Source: Catelliglobosispora koreensis DSM 44566
Lineage (GTDB): Bacteria > Actinomycetota > Actinomycetes > Mycobacteriales > Micromonosporaceae
Reading direction: 5' to 3'
Length of the DNA stretch: 64,000 bases
Assembly: GCF_000379685.1 (NCBI RefSeq)
Contig: NZ_KB903292.1
Location: 124,001-188,000, forward strand
The first letter of the stretch is position 1, and each line of letters begins with the position of its first letter. Of this stretch, positions 1-10,830 are shown piece after piece. The position numbers and the translations under genes were made by a program. The notes under the pieces are model-generated. The model worked only from the letters and a program-made list of their open reading frames with translations, was not told the DNA's origin and did no database searches.

Positions 1-1
1 C

Positions 2-106
2 TTGGTGCAGGCCTGGGGATCAGAATCAGAGACTTACGCGAGCGCGGCTGAAGCCTTCGCTGGCCCAGTCGAGATAGTCCGCCCTGGCGCGAGGTATGAC
101 ATCTAG
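2..106 (+). CDS. C-terminal tail of a metallo-beta-lactamase-fold protein (partial)
   Basis: One frame is open from the left edge to a TAG stop 20 bases before rph. The last residues read [14 protein letters not shown], which resembles the end of the metallo-beta-lactamase-fold phosphodiesterase/RNase Z-like proteins that often sit directly upstream of rph in actinobacteria. Only 34 residues are visible, so no active-site motif can be checked. The family call rests on that short ending plus gene order. Confidence 0.5.
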   Translation: MVQAWGSESETYASAAEAFAGPVEIVRPGARYDI

Positions 107-126
107 CCCCCTATAGGGTGGGGCGC

Positions 127-903
127 ATGGCCCGTCCAGATGCACGCAAGCCCGATGAGCTGCGCCCGGTCAAGTTAACCCGCGGCTGGAGCCGTCACCC
201 CGAAGGATCGGTGCTGGTGGAATTCGGGGACACCCGGGTTTTGTGCACCGCGAGCGTCACCGAAGGTGTGCCGCGCTGGCGCAAAGGCACCGGCCACGGC
301 TGGGTCACCGCTGAATATTCGATGCTTCCCCGCGCGACGTCGACACGGTCAGACCGCGAGAGCGTCAAGGGCAAGATCGGCGGGCGGACCCACGAGATTT
401 CCCGGCTCATTGGTCGTGGCCTGCGGGCCTGCATTGAGCTGCGTGCTCTGGGGGAGAACTCCATCGTCATCGACTGTGATGTGCTGCAAGCCGATGGGGG
501 CACCCGGACCGCCGCGATCACCGGTGCCTATGTCGCGTTGCACGACGCTGTCAGCTGGATGGCGGCCAAGAACATGCTGACGCGTAAGCAAACCATCGAC
601 ACCGCCCTGCACCGGTCCGTCGCCGCGGTCAGCGTCGGCATCGTGGCTGGCGAGGCGCGTCTTGACCTGTGTTACGAGGAGGATGTCGCCGCTCAGGTCG
701 ACATGAACATCGTCTGCACGAGCCTCGGCGATTTCGTTGAAGTGCAAGGCACCGGCGAAGAAGGCGTGTTCGATCGCGGGCAGCTCAACGCCATGCTCGA
801 CCTGGGAGTGGCGGGTTGTGAGCAGCTGACGAAGCTTCAGCGCGAAGCGCTTGGACTGCCCACATTGGACGCTGCCGGACTGCTGGCGGTGTTCAAGAAA
901 TGA
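127..903 (+). CDS. rph: Ribonuclease PH
   Basis: This is a phosphate-dependent 3'-5' exoribonuclease that trims tRNA 3' ends, using phosphate and releasing nucleoside diphosphates. The 258-residue protein starts [15 protein letters not shown] and contains the conserved blocks [31 protein letters not shown], the Arg-rich [20 protein letters not shown] and [13 protein letters not shown], at usual family length. I start at ATG 127, behind GGGTGGGG; an in-frame GTG at 118 would add only three residues. Its stop overlaps the rdgB start by four bases (ATGA), so the two are probably translated together, a common actinobacterial pair. Confidence 0.97.
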   Translation: MARPDARKPDELRPVKLTRGWSRHPEGSVLVEFGDTRVLCTASVTEGVPRWRKGTGHGWVTAEYSMLPRATSTRSDRESVKGKIGGRTHEISRLIGRGLRACIELRALGENSIVIDCDVLQADGGTRTAAITGAYVALHDAVSWMAAKNMLTRKQTIDTALHRSVAAVSVGIVAGEARLDLCYEEDVAAQVDMNIVCTSLGDFVEVQGTGEEGVFDRGQLNAMLDLGVAGCEQLTKLQREALGLPTLDAAGLLAVFKK

Positions 904-1508
904 AGAAGCTCCTCGTCGCCTCCCGCAACCAGAAGAAGCTCGGTGAGCTGCAACGCATTCTGGCCGGATCCCCTGACCTGCGTGACATTGAACTGCTGAG
1001 CCTCAACGACGTCCCGGAATATCCAGAGGCGCCGGAGAAGGGTCTCACCTTCGCCGAGAACGCCCTGATGAAGGCCCGCGAAGGGGCGAAGTACACCGGG
1101 CTGCCCACGGTTGGCGACGACTCCGGGCTCGCGGTTGACTTCATGAACGGCATGCCCGGCGTGCTCAGTGCCCGGTGGGCCGGGCGGCATGGCGATGACA
1201 AGGCCAACCTCGACTTGCTGCTCGCTCAGCTGTCCGATGTGGACGAACCGCACCGGGGCGCGCAGTTCGTTTGCGCCATCGCCCTGGCTCTGCCCGGCGG
1301 CAAGGAACATCTCGTGCACGGCAAGATGCCGGGCCGGCTAATCAGGTCGCCTCGCGGTGCAGGCGGGTTTGGCTACGACCCCATCTTTGTCGCTGACGGA
1401 CACACGCTGACCAGCGCAGAGCTCGACCCCGACGCTAAGGACGCCATCAGTCACCGGGGCCAGGCGCTGCGTGCGCTCGCGACAGTGATTGCCAAGACCC
1501 TAAACTGA
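900..1508 (+). CDS. rdgB: RdgB/HAM1 XTP/dITP pyrophosphatase
   Basis: House-cleaning nucleotide pyrophosphatase that hydrolyses deaminated purine nucleoside triphosphates (dITP, XTP) to monophosphates and so keeps them out of DNA. The 202-residue protein shows the N-terminal [10 protein letters not shown] substrate/metal motif, the [17 protein letters not shown] block, GYDPIF and the C-terminal SHRGQAL motif, all typical. It overlaps rph by four bases, which points to co-expression of RNA and nucleotide quality-control functions. Confidence 0.96.
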   Translation: MKKLLVASRNQKKLGELQRILAGSPDLRDIELLSLNDVPEYPEAPEKGLTFAENALMKAREGAKYTGLPTVGDDSGLAVDFMNGMPGVLSARWAGRHGDDKANLDLLLAQLSDVDEPHRGAQFVCAIALALPGGKEHLVHGKMPGRLIRSPRGAGGFGYDPIFVADGHTLTSAELDPDAKDAISHRGQALRALATVIAKTLN

Positions 1509-1511
1509 GGC

Positions 1512-2693
1512 GTGGCGTCGACCCAAGTTTGTGTCGCCGGCGGCGGGCCCGCCGGGCTAATGCTCGGCTATCTCCTTGCCCGGCAAGGAATTTCCGTTAT
1601 CGTGCTGGAGAAACACGCCGACTTTCTGCGTGATTTCCGGGGCGACACGGTTCACTCGTCCACTTTGGAGCTTCTCGACGAAGCCGGCCTGGGCGATCGA
1701 GCCGAAGACTTACCCGGCCGCAAAGCCGGGCAGCTGCGCATGTCGTTCGCTGACGGGACGTTCACGGTCGCGGATTTCACGCGCTTGCGGGGCAAACATC
1801 CCTACCTCATGTTCGTGCCACAGTGGGATTTCCTGGAGCTAATCGCCTCCGAGGCCGCGAAGCTGCCGTCGTTCAAGCTGTTGCGCTCCACCGAGGTGAC
1901 CGATCTGCTCCGTGCCGAAGACGGCACCGTCACCGGGGTTCGCGCGGGTGACCGCGTGATCGAGGCCGGCCTGACCGTGGCCTGTGATGGCCGTTTCTCC
2001 ACGGTCCGTTCCCTGCTGGGCTTGGAGCCGGTCGAATACGGCGCCCCGATGGACGTGCTGTGGTTCCGGGTCTCGCGCACAGAAGCTGACGGCGAGGGCC
2101 TCGAACTGCGGGTCGGCCACGGCGGCTTGATGATCTGCATTGACCGCGGCGACTACTACCAATGCGCCTTCGTCATCGCTAAGGGCGGCTACGACGAGGT
2201 AGTCGCGGCCGGACTCGAAGCGTTTCAGGCACGGGTCGCCCAGCTGGCACCGTTCCTAGCCGACCGGGTTGGCGAACTGTCCACATGGGACGATGTCAAG
2301 CTGCTGACCGTCAAGCTCAACCGGCTTGAGACGTGGCACGGCCCCGGCTACTTGCTGATCGGCGACGCGGCACACGCGATGAGCCCGATCGGCGGCGTCG
2401 GTGTCAACCTCGCCATCCAGGACGCGGTCGCGACGGCCCGCATCCTGGGACTGGCCCTCAAAACGGGGCAGCCGCTGGACCTCGCCGCCGTGCAGAAGCG
2501 GCGAGAGTTCCCTACGGCCGTGACCCAGCGCGTGCAACGGATCGCTCAGCAGCGCTTCGTCGACCCGTTGCTGCGCGCCGACGGCCCCGTGTCCGCGCCG
2601 CTGCCGCTAAAAGTGTTGCGCCGCTTGCCCTTCCTGCAAGGCCTGCCCGCCCGCATGGTCGGCATCGGCGTTCGCCCCGAACACCTCGCCTAG
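1512..2693 (+). CDS. FAD-dependent aromatic-ring monooxygenase-like oxidoreductase
   Basis: Group A flavoprotein monooxygenase (PHBH/UbiH fold) of 393 residues starting at GTG. Visible motifs are the N-terminal dinucleotide-binding GGGPAGLMLGYLLARQG, the ACDGRFSTVR (DG) motif near the middle, and the ribose-binding LIGDAAHAMSPIGGVG motif around residues 283-298. The substrate cannot be read from the sequence; relatives hydroxylate phenols or act in antibiotic inactivation and secondary metabolism. It follows rdgB by three bases, so it probably shares that transcript, although the link to rph and rdgB is not functionally obvious. Confidence 0.85.
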   Translation: MASTQVCVAGGGPAGLMLGYLLARQGISVIVLEKHADFLRDFRGDTVHSSTLELLDEAGLGDRAEDLPGRKAGQLRMSFADGTFTVADFTRLRGKHPYLMFVPQWDFLELIASEAAKLPSFKLLRSTEVTDLLRAEDGTVTGVRAGDRVIEAGLTVACDGRFSTVRSLLGLEPVEYGAPMDVLWFRVSRTEADGEGLELRVGHGGLMICIDRGDYYQCAFVIAKGGYDEVVAAGLEAFQARVAQLAPFLADRVGELSTWDDVKLLTVKLNRLETWHGPGYLLIGDAAHAMSPIGGVGVNLAIQDAVATARILGLALKTGQPLDLAAVQKRREFPTAVTQRVQRIAQQRFVDPLLRADGPVSAPLPLKVLRRLPFLQGLPARMVGIGVRPEHLA

Positions 2694-2720
2694 CCGAAAA
2701 ATCTGCGCGTTTAGCGACGT

Positions 2721-2771
2721 GTTGCCCGAGCGGGCCGGCCACTGCTCTGTTGCACGGCCCGCTCGGGCAAC
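2721..2771. terminator. Bidirectional hairpin between convergent genes
   Basis: A perfect 16-bp inverted repeat (2721-2736 with 2756-2771, arm GTTGCCCGAGCGGGCC) with a 19-base loop lies between the convergent monooxygenase and hutH. It lacks a clear T-tract, as is common for actinobacterial terminators. It sits where both transcripts should end. Confidence 0.75.
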
Positions 2772-2776
2772 GTGGC

Positions 2777-4312
2777 TTAGGCCAGGGGGCCGACTTCGGC
2801 CGTGATGGCGGCGAGGAGGTCGTTGCTGGCGACGGTGGCGCGAGCGTGTTCGAGAATCGGGGCCAGGAAGACGTCTGGTCCTGGTTCCCCGGCGTAGGCC
2901 GAAACCTTCTCGATGGCGATCCGTCCAGCGGGCGATGGCGTCAGCGGAGCACGCAGCTGCAGGCCGCGAACCCCGGCCAGCAGCTCGACGGCGAGCAGTG
3001 AGGTGAGGTTGTCCAGCACACGGCGCAGCTTCACCGTCGCGGCCCAGCCCATCGACACATGGTCTTCCTGCATGCCGCTGGTGGGGATGGTGTCCACCGA
3101 GGCGGGAGAGGCCAGGCGGCGGTTCTCCGCCACGATGCCCGCTGCCGTGTACTGAGCGATCATCAGACCGGAGTTGACACCCGCGTCTGGGCTCAAGAAC
3201 GGCGGAAGGTCGCGGGACCGGGTCACGTCAAGCAGACGGTCGACCCGGCGCTCGCTAATGGAACCCAACTCGGACGCGGCGATGGCGAGGAAGTCGGCCG
3301 CGAAACCCAGAGGCGCGCCATGGAAGTTGCCAGTCGACTCGACGCGGCCATCGGGCAGCACGACCGGGTTGTCCGCGACACTCACCAGCTCGCGAGCGGC
3401 GACCGAGCGCGCGAAGTCGAGCGTGTCACGGGCCGCTCCGGCGACCTGCGGGGCACAACGCATCGAATAGGCGTCCTGGACCGCGTGCACCATGTCGTGC
3501 CGATGACTGTCCATAATGGACGAGTTTTGCAGCAGCTTGGAAATGTTGGCAGCGCTGGCACCCTGACCCGGATGCGGCCGGATGTCGTGAATCGACGGGT
3601 GGAACGGGCGGTCCGTGCCGAGCATCGCTTCGATCGACAAAGCGGCGGTCAGATCGGCCATCGTGCACAGGTGCGCCAGATCGTGGCACGCCAGCAGCAG
3701 CATGCCAAGCATGCCATCGGTGCCGTTGATGAGCGCGAGACCTTCCTTGGAAGACAACGCGATCGGCTGCAAACCGGCGGCGTGCAGGGCGTCGGCACCA
3801 TTGATGCGGGCGCCGTCCTTGCCCAGGACCCAGCCTTCGCCCATGAGCACGAGGGCGCAGTGGGCGAGGGGAGCGAGGTCGCCGGAGGCGCCGAGTGAGC
3901 CGTGCTCCGGCACCCATGGGACGATGTCGTGATTGAGCAGGTCCACCAGCGCTTGTGCTACCAGTGGGCGGACACCAGAGTGCGCCAGGGCAAGGCTGCG
4001 CACTCGCAGCAGGATCATCGCTCGTACGACCTCGCGGGGCATCGGAGCACCAATGCCAGACGCGTGCGACCGGATCAGCGCGTGCTGCAGTTCAGCCCGC
4101 CGGTCAGGCGAGATGAACGTGTTCGCGAGCGCGCCGAAGCCGGTGGAGATGCCGTAGACCGGGCGTCCATCGCGCTCGATGTTGTCCACAATGGACCGGC
4201 TGCGGGTCATAGCGGCGATCGTGTCATCGCTGAGCGAGACCGTGGCCGACTCCCGCGCCACGGCTAAGACGGCGGCCGGCGTGATGCCATTCGGGCTAAC
4301 GATGACGGTCAT
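2777..4312 (-). CDS. hutH: Histidine ammonia-lyase
   Basis: Catalyses the first step of histidine degradation, L-histidine to urocanate plus ammonia. The 511-residue protein has the [14 protein letters not shown] motif, whose Ala142-Ser143-Gly144 cyclises to the MIO electrophile, the catalytic Tyr in YGISTGFG (about residue 53), and the [11 protein letters not shown] block. It is the last gene of a leftward hut operon; its ATG overlaps the hutI stop by four bases. Length and motifs are normal, so it should be active. Confidence 0.97.
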   Translation of the reverse strand: MTVIVSPNGITPAAVLAVARESATVSLSDDTIAAMTRSRSIVDNIERDGRPVYGISTGFGALANTFISPDRRAELQHALIRSHASGIGAPMPREVVRAMILLRVRSLALAHSGVRPLVAQALVDLLNHDIVPWVPEHGSLGASGDLAPLAHCALVLMGEGWVLGKDGARINGADALHAAGLQPIALSSKEGLALINGTDGMLGMLLLACHDLAHLCTMADLTAALSIEAMLGTDRPFHPSIHDIRPHPGQGASAANISKLLQNSSIMDSHRHDMVHAVQDAYSMRCAPQVAGAARDTLDFARSVAARELVSVADNPVVLPDGRVESTGNFHGAPLGFAADFLAIAASELGSISERRVDRLLDVTRSRDLPPFLSPDAGVNSGLMIAQYTAAGIVAENRRLASPASVDTIPTSGMQEDHVSMGWAATVKLRRVLDNLTSLLAVELLAGVRGLQLRAPLTPSPAGRIAIEKVSAYAGEPGPDVFLAPILEHARATVASNDLLAAITAEVGPLA

Positions 4313-5604
4313 AGCAGCTCCTCCCCGGAGTCGGCCTTGACTCCGGACGTGGTGTGGGGCAATGAGAAGTGCTCAAGTTTCCCCTTGAGCATGGTGTGCT
4401 TGATGAGTGGGACACCGGGGCGGTAAGCCAGGTGTAGTGAGGTGGGGGCGTCGAGGATGATCAGGTCGGCCCGGGCGCCGATGCCGAGGTGGCCAATATC
4501 GTCGCGGCGCAAGGCTTTAGCGCCACCGAGGGTCGCGGCTTCCACGGCTTCGTGTGGCGTCATGTGCATGTCCCGCACCGCGATCGCGATGCAGAAAGGC
4601 ATTGAGGACGTGTACGACGAACCAGGGTTGCAGTCCGTCGCGATGGCGACCGTGACCCCGCAGTCGATCAGCTTGCGTGCGCGCGGATAGGGCGAGCGGG
4701 TCGAGAACTCACAACCCGGTAACAAGGTCGCGACGGTGTGCGAGGACGCGAGCGCGTCAACGTCTCCACTGGACAGATGCGTGCAGTGGTCGGCGCTCGC
4801 GCAGTCGAGCTCGACCGCGAGCTGCACCGCACCACTGGCCGTCAACTGGTTGGCATGGATCCGGGGCAGAAGACCTTTGGCGATCCCGGCCTTGAGGATC
4901 TGCCGTGCTTCACCGACGTCGAACGCGCCTTTCTCACAGAACACGTCGATCCACTTGGCATGCGGCGCGCAGGCGTCCAGCATCTCGCCGCTCACGAGAT
5001 TGACGTAATCATCACGCCGCCGTCGCTCCGCATCCGCACCGGTGACCGTCGCGCCATGAACGCCGGAACTCGGGGCTGCCGCGCCGAAACTAGCCGCGCC
5101 AGCACCAGAACGTGCGGCCTGCGGCGAAGGCACTGTCACGGGCGGCATGACATGCGCGCCGAGGAAGGTGACCTCGTCGGTCAGCTGAGCCGCGAGCCGG
5201 ACACTGCGTGCCTCCGTTTCGACATCAAGGCCATAGCCGCTCTTGATCTCGACAGTTGTCGTGCCCTGCCGGTTCATCTCGCCGATCAGCCGCTTCGCGT
5301 TGGCCAGCAACTGTTCGTCGGTCGCTTCTCGCGTGGCGGCGACCGTGGTGCGAATGCCACCGCCGGTGTAGGGCTCGCCAGCCATGCGCGCGGCGAACTC
5401 ATGTGCCCGGTCACCGGCGAACATCAGATGGCTGTGGCTGTCAACGAATCCCGGCAGCACTGCCCGGCCCTCGACGTCCAGGAACGAATCAGCTTCCGGC
5501 GCGTGGCGTGAGGAGCCAATCCACTCGACACGGTCGGTCACGATGAGGGCATCGCCCTCCTGGCCGAACAATTCGCCGATGTTGGCGATCAGAAGAGAGC
5601 GCAT
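4309..5604 (-). CDS. hutI: Imidazolonepropionase
   Basis: Hydrolyses 4-imidazolone-5-propionate to N-formimino-L-glutamate, the third step of histidine breakdown. This metal-dependent amidohydrolase has the metal motif DSHSH (about 55-59), FLGAHVMPP, the His motif [16 protein letters not shown] and ATDCNPGSS. At 431 residues it is longer than usual because about 35 Ala/Ser/Gly-rich residues (roughly 155-193) interrupt the usual short link between MPP and RRDDYVNLV. It overlaps hutF by 16 bases and hutH by four. Confidence 0.94.
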   Translation of the reverse strand: MRSLLIANIGELFGQEGDALIVTDRVEWIGSSRHAPEADSFLDVEGRAVLPGFVDSHSHLMFAGDRAHEFAARMAGEPYTGGGIRTTVAATREATDEQLLANAKRLIGEMNRQGTTTVEIKSGYGLDVETEARSVRLAAQLTDEVTFLGAHVMPPVTVPSPQAARSGAGAASFGAAAPSSGVHGATVTGADAERRRRDDYVNLVSGEMLDACAPHAKWIDVFCEKGAFDVGEARQILKAGIAKGLLPRIHANQLTASGAVQLAVELDCASADHCTHLSSGDVDALASSHTVATLLPGCEFSTRSPYPRARKLIDCGVTVAIATDCNPGSSYTSSMPFCIAIAVRDMHMTPHEAVEAATLGGAKALRRDDIGHLGIGARADLIILDAPTSLHLAYRPGVPLIKHTMLKGKLEHFSLPHTTSGVKADSGEELL

Positions 5605-6854
5605 ATGGCTTGCTCCAATTCTGCTGGCGCGTCAATGGAAAGGTGCCGTCCCGCGCGCACGATCTCCCGGCCGTCGCACATGACGTTGGTGATGTCGGCG
5701 TTCGTCGCGGCGAAAAGGATTCCGGCCGGGTCGATGCCGGCGGTGCGGATGGACTCCAGCGAGACTGTCACCAGATCGGCGCGCTGGCCGGTGGCGATCG
5801 TTCCGGTGTCGGTCCACCCGAGACTGTCGTGAGCGGTCGCCGCGGTTAACAGCTCCTGCCCGCTGAAGTGGCCACGCTCTTCCGTCGCGAGGCGCTCGTT
5901 GAGTTCCAGAGCGCGGGCTTCCTCGAAGAAATCGATCACGGCATGGCTGTCGCTGCCGAGGGTCAACTTCGTGCCGTGGTTCGCCAGCTCGCGGGCGGGG
6001 CCTATGCCGTCGCCCAGATCCCTTTCGGTGGTGGGACAGAAGCAGGCATACGCGGTACCCAATAGGTCTATGTCGGTTTTGGAAAGGTGAGTGGCGTGGA
6101 CGGCGGTGAAGCCCTCTTGCAGCACGCCTCGCTCCGCGAGCAGCTCGACTGGCGAACAGTGGTGAACCGCTTGGCACGCTTCGTTTTCGGCTCTCTGCTC
6201 GGAAACGTGAGCGTGGATCGGGCCGTCAAACTCGGCGACGAGCTGCATTTGTGACGGTGGCACCGCGCGCACGGAGTGCACGGCGGCACCGATCCGGGTG
6301 CCGGTTAGCCCCGTGACGCGCTCGGCCCAGGCCTCGGCATCGCCGTCGCCGAATCGAAGCTGCACGCCTTCCAGCGGTGCGCCATCGACCGTGGACGTCA
6401 GGTAAAGCGTGTCGATGAGGGTAATCCGGATGCCCGCGTCGTGTGCGGCCCGGATCAGCGCGTGTCCCATCGCGTTCGGATCGTCATAGCGCACCCCACC
6501 GGGAGCGTGGTGCAAGTAGTGGAATTCGCCAACTGTCGTGATGCCCGCCAGCGCCATCTCGGCGTAAACGGCACGGGCGAGGCGGTAATAGGAGTCAGGG
6601 TCCAATGTGGACGCAACGTGATACATCTGATCGCGCCACGTCCAGAACGAGCCGCGATCAGCGTGGGTGCGCCCGCGTAAGGCGCGATGGAAAGCGTGTG
6701 AGTGCGCGTTGGCGAACCCCGGTAAGGTCAAGCCTTTCCGGCGTTCGCCCTTGGTCCCCGTGGAAACGGATTGAATCCGGCCATCGTGCACCTCAAGCTG
6801 CACATCACGGGCGACACCCGTTGGCAGCCAGGCAAACTCACAGGTCATTAGCAT
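5589..6854 (-). CDS. hutF: Formimidoylglutamate deiminase
   Basis: Amidohydrolase-superfamily enzyme converting N-formimino-L-glutamate to N-formyl-L-glutamate plus ammonia, the first half of the two-step Hut branch. The 421-residue protein has the metal-binding [15 protein letters not shown] segment near the N terminus, [26 protein letters not shown] and the final [18 protein letters not shown] motif, a close fit to HutF. It lies between hutI and the M20 amidohydrolase with overlapping ends. ATG 6854 and ATG 6848 are both possible starts; both overlap the upstream stop. Confidence 0.93.
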   Translation of the reverse strand: MLMTCEFAWLPTGVARDVQLEVHDGRIQSVSTGTKGERRKGLTLPGFANAHSHAFHRALRGRTHADRGSFWTWRDQMYHVASTLDPDSYYRLARAVYAEMALAGITTVGEFHYLHHAPGGVRYDDPNAMGHALIRAAHDAGIRITLIDTLYLTSTVDGAPLEGVQLRFGDGDAEAWAERVTGLTGTRIGAAVHSVRAVPPSQMQLVAEFDGPIHAHVSEQRAENEACQAVHHCSPVELLAERGVLQEGFTAVHATHLSKTDIDLLGTAYACFCPTTERDLGDGIGPARELANHGTKLTLGSDSHAVIDFFEEARALELNERLATEERGHFSGQELLTAATAHDSLGWTDTGTIATGQRADLVTVSLESIRTAGIDPAGILFAATNADITNVMCDGREIVRAGRHLSIDAPAELEQAICALF

Positions 6855-7996
6855 GCTAAGTCCTCAAGCACCTTGGCGAGCGCGGATACACCGGCCTGAC
6901 AATCCTCATCAGAGGCGAACTCGGCCGGTGAATGTGATATCCCCGTTGGGTTGCGGACGAACAGCATTGCGGTAGGAACGAAAGCGCTGAGCACGCCAGC
7001 GTCGTGTCCGGCGCCCGTGGGCAGGATCGGTGCGCCACCTAGGGTCGCGGCGATCTGGTCGCGGAGCGTGGGATCAAAAGTTGTTTCCCCCGAGACGGAT
7101 TCGGCGGTCAGGGTGACCTCCGTGCCGTCGCGGCCAGCGCGCTCTGTCGCCTTGGCGAAGACCGCTTCAACCAAGTCATCGACAGTTCGCGCTTCGGCCG
7201 CCCGGGCATCCAGCCACGCCGTCACGCGGGCGGCGATGGCGTTGGTGGCGTTGGGTTCTACCGCAACTCGGCCGATGGTGGCATGCGCGTGCCTGAGCCG
7301 GGCCTCCTTGTTAGCGGCAAGCACCGTGAACGCGAACGTCAGCATAGGATCGCGCCGGTCGGTCATGAGCGTGGTGCCCGCGTGGTTGGGCTCGCCGGTG
7401 AAATCCAGGCGCCAGCGGCCGTGCGGCCAGATCGCGCTCGCGACACCGACCGGTTCCTGAAGCGCCCGGCCCTGCTCGACGTGCAGTTCCACGAAACAGC
7501 CGATGCGGCTCATGATGTCTTCGCGCTTGCCCACCGGCTGGATGACGTCCTGAAGCGAGATACCATCGCGATCCTTCAGCACAATGCCCGGGTCGACGGC
7601 TCCGGTCAGCAGCCGTGAGCCCAAGCAGGCCAAGCCAAACCGGGACCCCTCCTCTTCGGCGAACACCGCGATACCGATGGGGCGCTTGGGCCTGACCCCT
7701 CGGGCACGGAGTTCGTCGACCGCCAGCAGGGCACTGACGATCCCTAACGGACCGTCAAACGCCCCGCCATGCGGCACCGAGTCAAAGTGGCTCCCGGTAA
7801 TAACCGCATCGGCACCCGAGCCCCACCAAGCGAAGATGTTGCCGTTGCCGTCGTGTTCGACGTCGAGGTCGCGCTGCGCGGCCTGGTCGAGAAACCAGGC
7901 GCGCAGCTCAAGCTCCGGCGGCGTCCAGGCGTAGCGCACGTAACCGCCGGTGATCGGATCACGGCCGATGTGCGCGATGTCTTCAAGCAGCTTCAT
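6848..7996 (-). CDS. M20-family amidohydrolase (allantoate amidohydrolase/N-carbamoylase type) in the hut operon
   Basis: A 382-residue zinc-dependent hydrolase of the hydantoinase/carbamoylase family (HyuC/AllC-like). It shows [18 protein letters not shown] with metal-binding His and Asp, the metal-binding [29 protein letters not shown] and the C-terminal GAGHDAGVL. Homologues are usually named allantoate amidohydrolase, but every neighbour here is a histidine-degradation gene and no HutG deformylase is visible. I therefore infer that it may remove the formyl group from N-formylglutamate made by HutF. It overlaps hutU by four bases. Confidence 0.85.
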   Translation of the reverse strand: MKLLEDIAHIGRDPITGGYVRYAWTPPELELRAWFLDQAAQRDLDVEHDGNGNIFAWWGSGADAVITGSHFDSVPHGGAFDGPLGIVSALLAVDELRARGVRPKRPIGIAVFAEEEGSRFGLACLGSRLLTGAVDPGIVLKDRDGISLQDVIQPVGKREDIMSRIGCFVELHVEQGRALQEPVGVASAIWPHGRWRLDFTGEPNHAGTTLMTDRRDPMLTFAFTVLAANKEARLRHAHATIGRVAVEPNATNAIAARVTAWLDARAAEARTVDDLVEAVFAKATERAGRDGTEVTLTAESVSGETTFDPTLRDQIAATLGGAPILPTGAGHDAGVLSAFVPTAMLFVRNPTGISHSPAEFASDEDCQAGVSALAKVLEDLAC

Positions 7997-9639
7997 GACT
8001 CTTGCATGGGCACCCGGACGCCCTTGTCTTGAGCGACCTCGGCGGCCAGTTCGTACCCGGCGTCCACGTGCCGGATGACGCCCATGCCCGGATCGTTGGT
8101 CAGCACTCGCTCGATCTTCTGCGCCGCAAGGTCGGTGCCGTCAGCGACGGTGACCTGCCCGGCGTGAATAGACCGTCCAATCCCGACACCGCCGCCGTGG
8201 TGGATGCTGACCCAGCTGGCACCGCTGGCCGTGTTCACGAGCGCGTTCAGCAACGGCCAGTCGGCGATGGCGTCTGACCCGTCGAGCATTGATTCCGTTT
8301 CGCGGTAAGGCGAAGCGACACTGCCGCAGTCGAGGTGATCGCGGCCGATGACGATCGGTGCTTGAATCTCGCCCTTCTTGACGAGATCGTTGAAGACAGC
8401 TCCCGCTTTGTCCCGCTCGCCATAGCCGAGCCAGCAGATGCGAGCGGGCAGTCCCTGGAAGGCCACCTTTTCGCTCGCCATCTTGATCCAGCGGTGCAGC
8501 GACTCGTTTTCCGGGAACAGATCCAGAATCGCCTTGTCCGTGACGGCGATGTCCTTGGGGTCGCCCGAAAGCGCGGCCCAACGGAAGGGGCCCTTGCCTT
8601 CACAGAACAGCGGGCGGATGTAAGCGGGAACGAACCCGGGGAAAGCGAACGCCCGGTCGTAGCCGCCGAGCTTAGCCTCGCCGCGAATCGAGTTGCCGTA
8701 GTCGAACACCTCAGCGCCCTTGTCCATGAACCCGACCATCGCCTCGACATGTTTGGCCATGCTGGCCCGCGCCCGGTCGGTGAACTCCTCGGGCTTCTTG
8801 GCCGCATAGTCGGGCGCGTCAGGAAGGTCGATGCCCTCGGGAAGGTAGGACAGCGGATCGTGCGCGCTGGTCTGGTCGGTCACGATGTCGATCTCGACAC
8901 CTCGGCGCAGCAGCTCGGGGTAGACCCACGCCGCATTCCCCACGACACCTACGCTTAGCGGCACCCGGTCGCGCTTGGCCTTCAGTACACGGGCGATGGC
9001 GTCATCGAGACCGTCGGCGACCTCGTCGAGATACCTTGTGGCGACCCGCTTCCGCAGCCGCGTCGGGTCGACGTCCACGACCAGGCAGACGCCACCGTTC
9101 ATCGTGACCGCCAGCGGCTGCGCGCCGCCCATGCCGCCGCAGCCGGCGGTCAGCGTGAGCGTGCCTTGCAGAGAGCCGCCGAAACGTTTGGCGGCCACGG
9201 CCGCGAACGTCTCGTACGTGCCCTGGAGGATGCCCTGGGTTCCGATGTATATCCACGATCCGGCGGTCATCTGGCCGTACATCGTGAGCCCGAGGTGCTC
9301 CAGCCGCCGGAACTCCGGCCACGTCGCCCAGTCGCCAACCAGGTTGGAGTTGGCCAGCAGGACTCTCGGAGCCCACTCGTGCGTCCGGAAAACGCCGACC
9401 GGGCGCCCAGATTGGACGAGCATCGTCTCGTCATCTTTAAGCGTGGTAAGCGTTCTGATGAGCGCGTGGAAGCTCGGCCAGTCACGCGCGGCCTTGCCCG
9501 TTCCCCCGTAGACCACGAGATCGTCTGGGCGTTCGGCTACATCGGGGTCAAGGTTGTTGCACAGCATGCGAATCGCGGCTTCCTGCTGCCATCCACGTGC
9601 GGTCAGCTGCGTGCCGCGAGCGGCCCTAATAATCTCCAT
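7993..9639 (-). CDS. hutU: Urocanate hydratase
   Basis: NAD-dependent enzyme turning urocanate into 4-imidazolone-5-propionate, the second step of histidine breakdown. The 548-residue protein shows the NAD-binding [19 protein letters not shown] block, YGNSIRGEA, and the [17 protein letters not shown] segment carrying the catalytic-site Cys, at standard length. It starts nine bases after the regulator gene and overlaps the amidohydrolase by four bases, so it is second in the operon. Confidence 0.97.
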   Translation of the reverse strand: MEIIRAARGTQLTARGWQQEAAIRMLCNNLDPDVAERPDDLVVYGGTGKAARDWPSFHALIRTLTTLKDDETMLVQSGRPVGVFRTHEWAPRVLLANSNLVGDWATWPEFRRLEHLGLTMYGQMTAGSWIYIGTQGILQGTYETFAAVAAKRFGGSLQGTLTLTAGCGGMGGAQPLAVTMNGGVCLVVDVDPTRLRKRVATRYLDEVADGLDDAIARVLKAKRDRVPLSVGVVGNAAWVYPELLRRGVEIDIVTDQTSAHDPLSYLPEGIDLPDAPDYAAKKPEEFTDRARASMAKHVEAMVGFMDKGAEVFDYGNSIRGEAKLGGYDRAFAFPGFVPAYIRPLFCEGKGPFRWAALSGDPKDIAVTDKAILDLFPENESLHRWIKMASEKVAFQGLPARICWLGYGERDKAGAVFNDLVKKGEIQAPIVIGRDHLDCGSVASPYRETESMLDGSDAIADWPLLNALVNTASGASWVSIHHGGGVGIGRSIHAGQVTVADGTDLAAQKIERVLTNDPGMGVIRHVDAGYELAAEVAQDKGVRVPMQES

Positions 9640-9648
9640 TGATTACTC

Positions 9649-10473
9649 TCACTCCACAAAGAGGTGCCGTCGGGCGGCGGACAGTTCAAAATTCTCCAGG
9701 CGCCGCTGAGTCGCGCTCGGGTCAATGTCACTCATCGCCTGAAGAAGCACCATGGTCAGGACCATCGGCGCGGTGTGCATGTCGAAAACGAGCTGTGAGC
9801 CCACACTCGCGACGAGCGTGACATCGGCGAGTTCCGCGGCCGGGCTGACCGGCGAGTCGGTGATCAGCACGATGCCAAGCCCGAGCGTGCGGGCTTCGCT
9901 AAGACCATCAACAAGTTCGCGTGGGTACCGGGGGAGGGCGAACCCCAAGACAGCTTTCGCCCCTGAGCCGGCCGCCTGTTCCAGCCGCTCGGGAAGCAAA
10001 CTGCCCCCGTCATCGATAACCCGGACCTCAGGGTGGATCTTCGCGGCGAAGTACCCGAAGTAGCGGGCCAGCGGAGCCGCCGCGCGCAGCCCGAGCACCG
10101 GCAACGGCCGGCTGGCAGCCAGCAGAGCGGCCGCGGCCTGGATCGCGCGCTCGTCAGCCAGACTGTCGGCGAGCCGGTTAAGGTTCGCCATTTCATCCCG
10201 GACGGCCCGTTGCAGGTCATTCCCGTCCTGTTCCCGGTCCGTGGGACGCCCAACCACTTCGCGCAGCTTGCGTTTCAGCGCCGGATAGCCATCGAACCCG
10301 AGCGCTATCGCGAACCGGGTCACGCTCGGCTGACTCACCTGGGCGAGTTCAGCCAGCTCAGCAGCGCTTAAGTAAGCAACCTCATCGGCCCGGTTGACCA
10401 GCTCTCGGGCAATGCGGCGCTGCGTCGGGGTCAGCCTCGTGCTCTGCACCAGCTCCCGAACAGCATCATTCAC
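9649..10473 (-). CDS. MurR/RpiR-family transcriptional regulator of the hut operon
   Basis: A 274-residue regulator with an N-terminal HTH_6 domain (SAAELAELAQVSQPSVTRF, about residues 37-55) and a C-terminal SIS sugar/phosphometabolite-binding domain (about 110-250). Start is GTG 10473. Only nine bases separate it from hutU, so it is the first gene of the hut transcript and probably controls it. RpiR-type regulators usually sense sugar phosphates; the effector here is unknown, and urocanate or formiminoglutamate are guesses from context. Confidence 0.9.
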   Translation of the reverse strand: MNDAVRELVQSTRLTPTQRRIARELVNRADEVAYLSAAELAELAQVSQPSVTRFAIALGFDGYPALKRKLREVVGRPTDREQDGNDLQRAVRDEMANLNRLADSLADERAIQAAAALLAASRPLPVLGLRAAAPLARYFGYFAAKIHPEVRVIDDGGSLLPERLEQAAGSGAKAVLGFALPRYPRELVDGLSEARTLGLGIVLITDSPVSPAAELADVTLVASVGSQLVFDMHTAPMVLTMVLLQAMSDIDPSATQRRLENFELSAARRHLFVE

Positions 10474-10830
10474 AACGCCACTGTATGCATTCTTTCATTC
10501 AGTCCGCAATCCGTTGCCCATCATTCGCCCCGCCTACCCAGGCCAACCCGCTTTCCCGCCCTCGCTCACCTCGCCAACCCGGCATCGGCCACCACGCTTC
10601 GCCCCGCAGACGCTTCCGCCCCGTTACTTCCGCACAGGCCGCCCAACGTCGTCTCAGCGTCGGTTCCGCGAAGGTCGTTAGCCGAGACCGCGGCTTCCGC
10701 ACGCGTCGTATTTCAGCGGGGTCGGTGACTGGTGGCGGTTTGGCGACAGTGCCGACAGTTGCTCGGTGTAAGTCGCGAGCCGTCAGCTGAGTTTGCGACT
10801 AGGTAGCTGCGTCGCTTCCTCGCGGACGGC
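10474..10830. other. Upstream region of the hut operon, no gene seen
   Basis: Leader and promoter region of the RpiR-hut transcript. Near 10483-10505 the minus strand carries two GAATG repeats eight bases apart (GAATGAAAGAATGCATAC), a possible operator for the RpiR protein, though this is weak. The open frames that cross the rest have Arg/Pro/Ser-rich translations with no recognisable domain, so I call none. Confidence 0.4.

Noticed and set aside
3059-3898. Long open frame on the plus strand across hutH
   Set aside because: It is opposite a clear histidine ammonia-lyase, its translation is Arg/Gly-rich with no domain, and such mirror frames are normal in high-GC DNA.
10394-10830. Plus-strand frames upstream of the RpiR gene
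   Set aside because: Pro/Arg/Ser-rich translation, no ribosome site, and overlap with the regulator start region.
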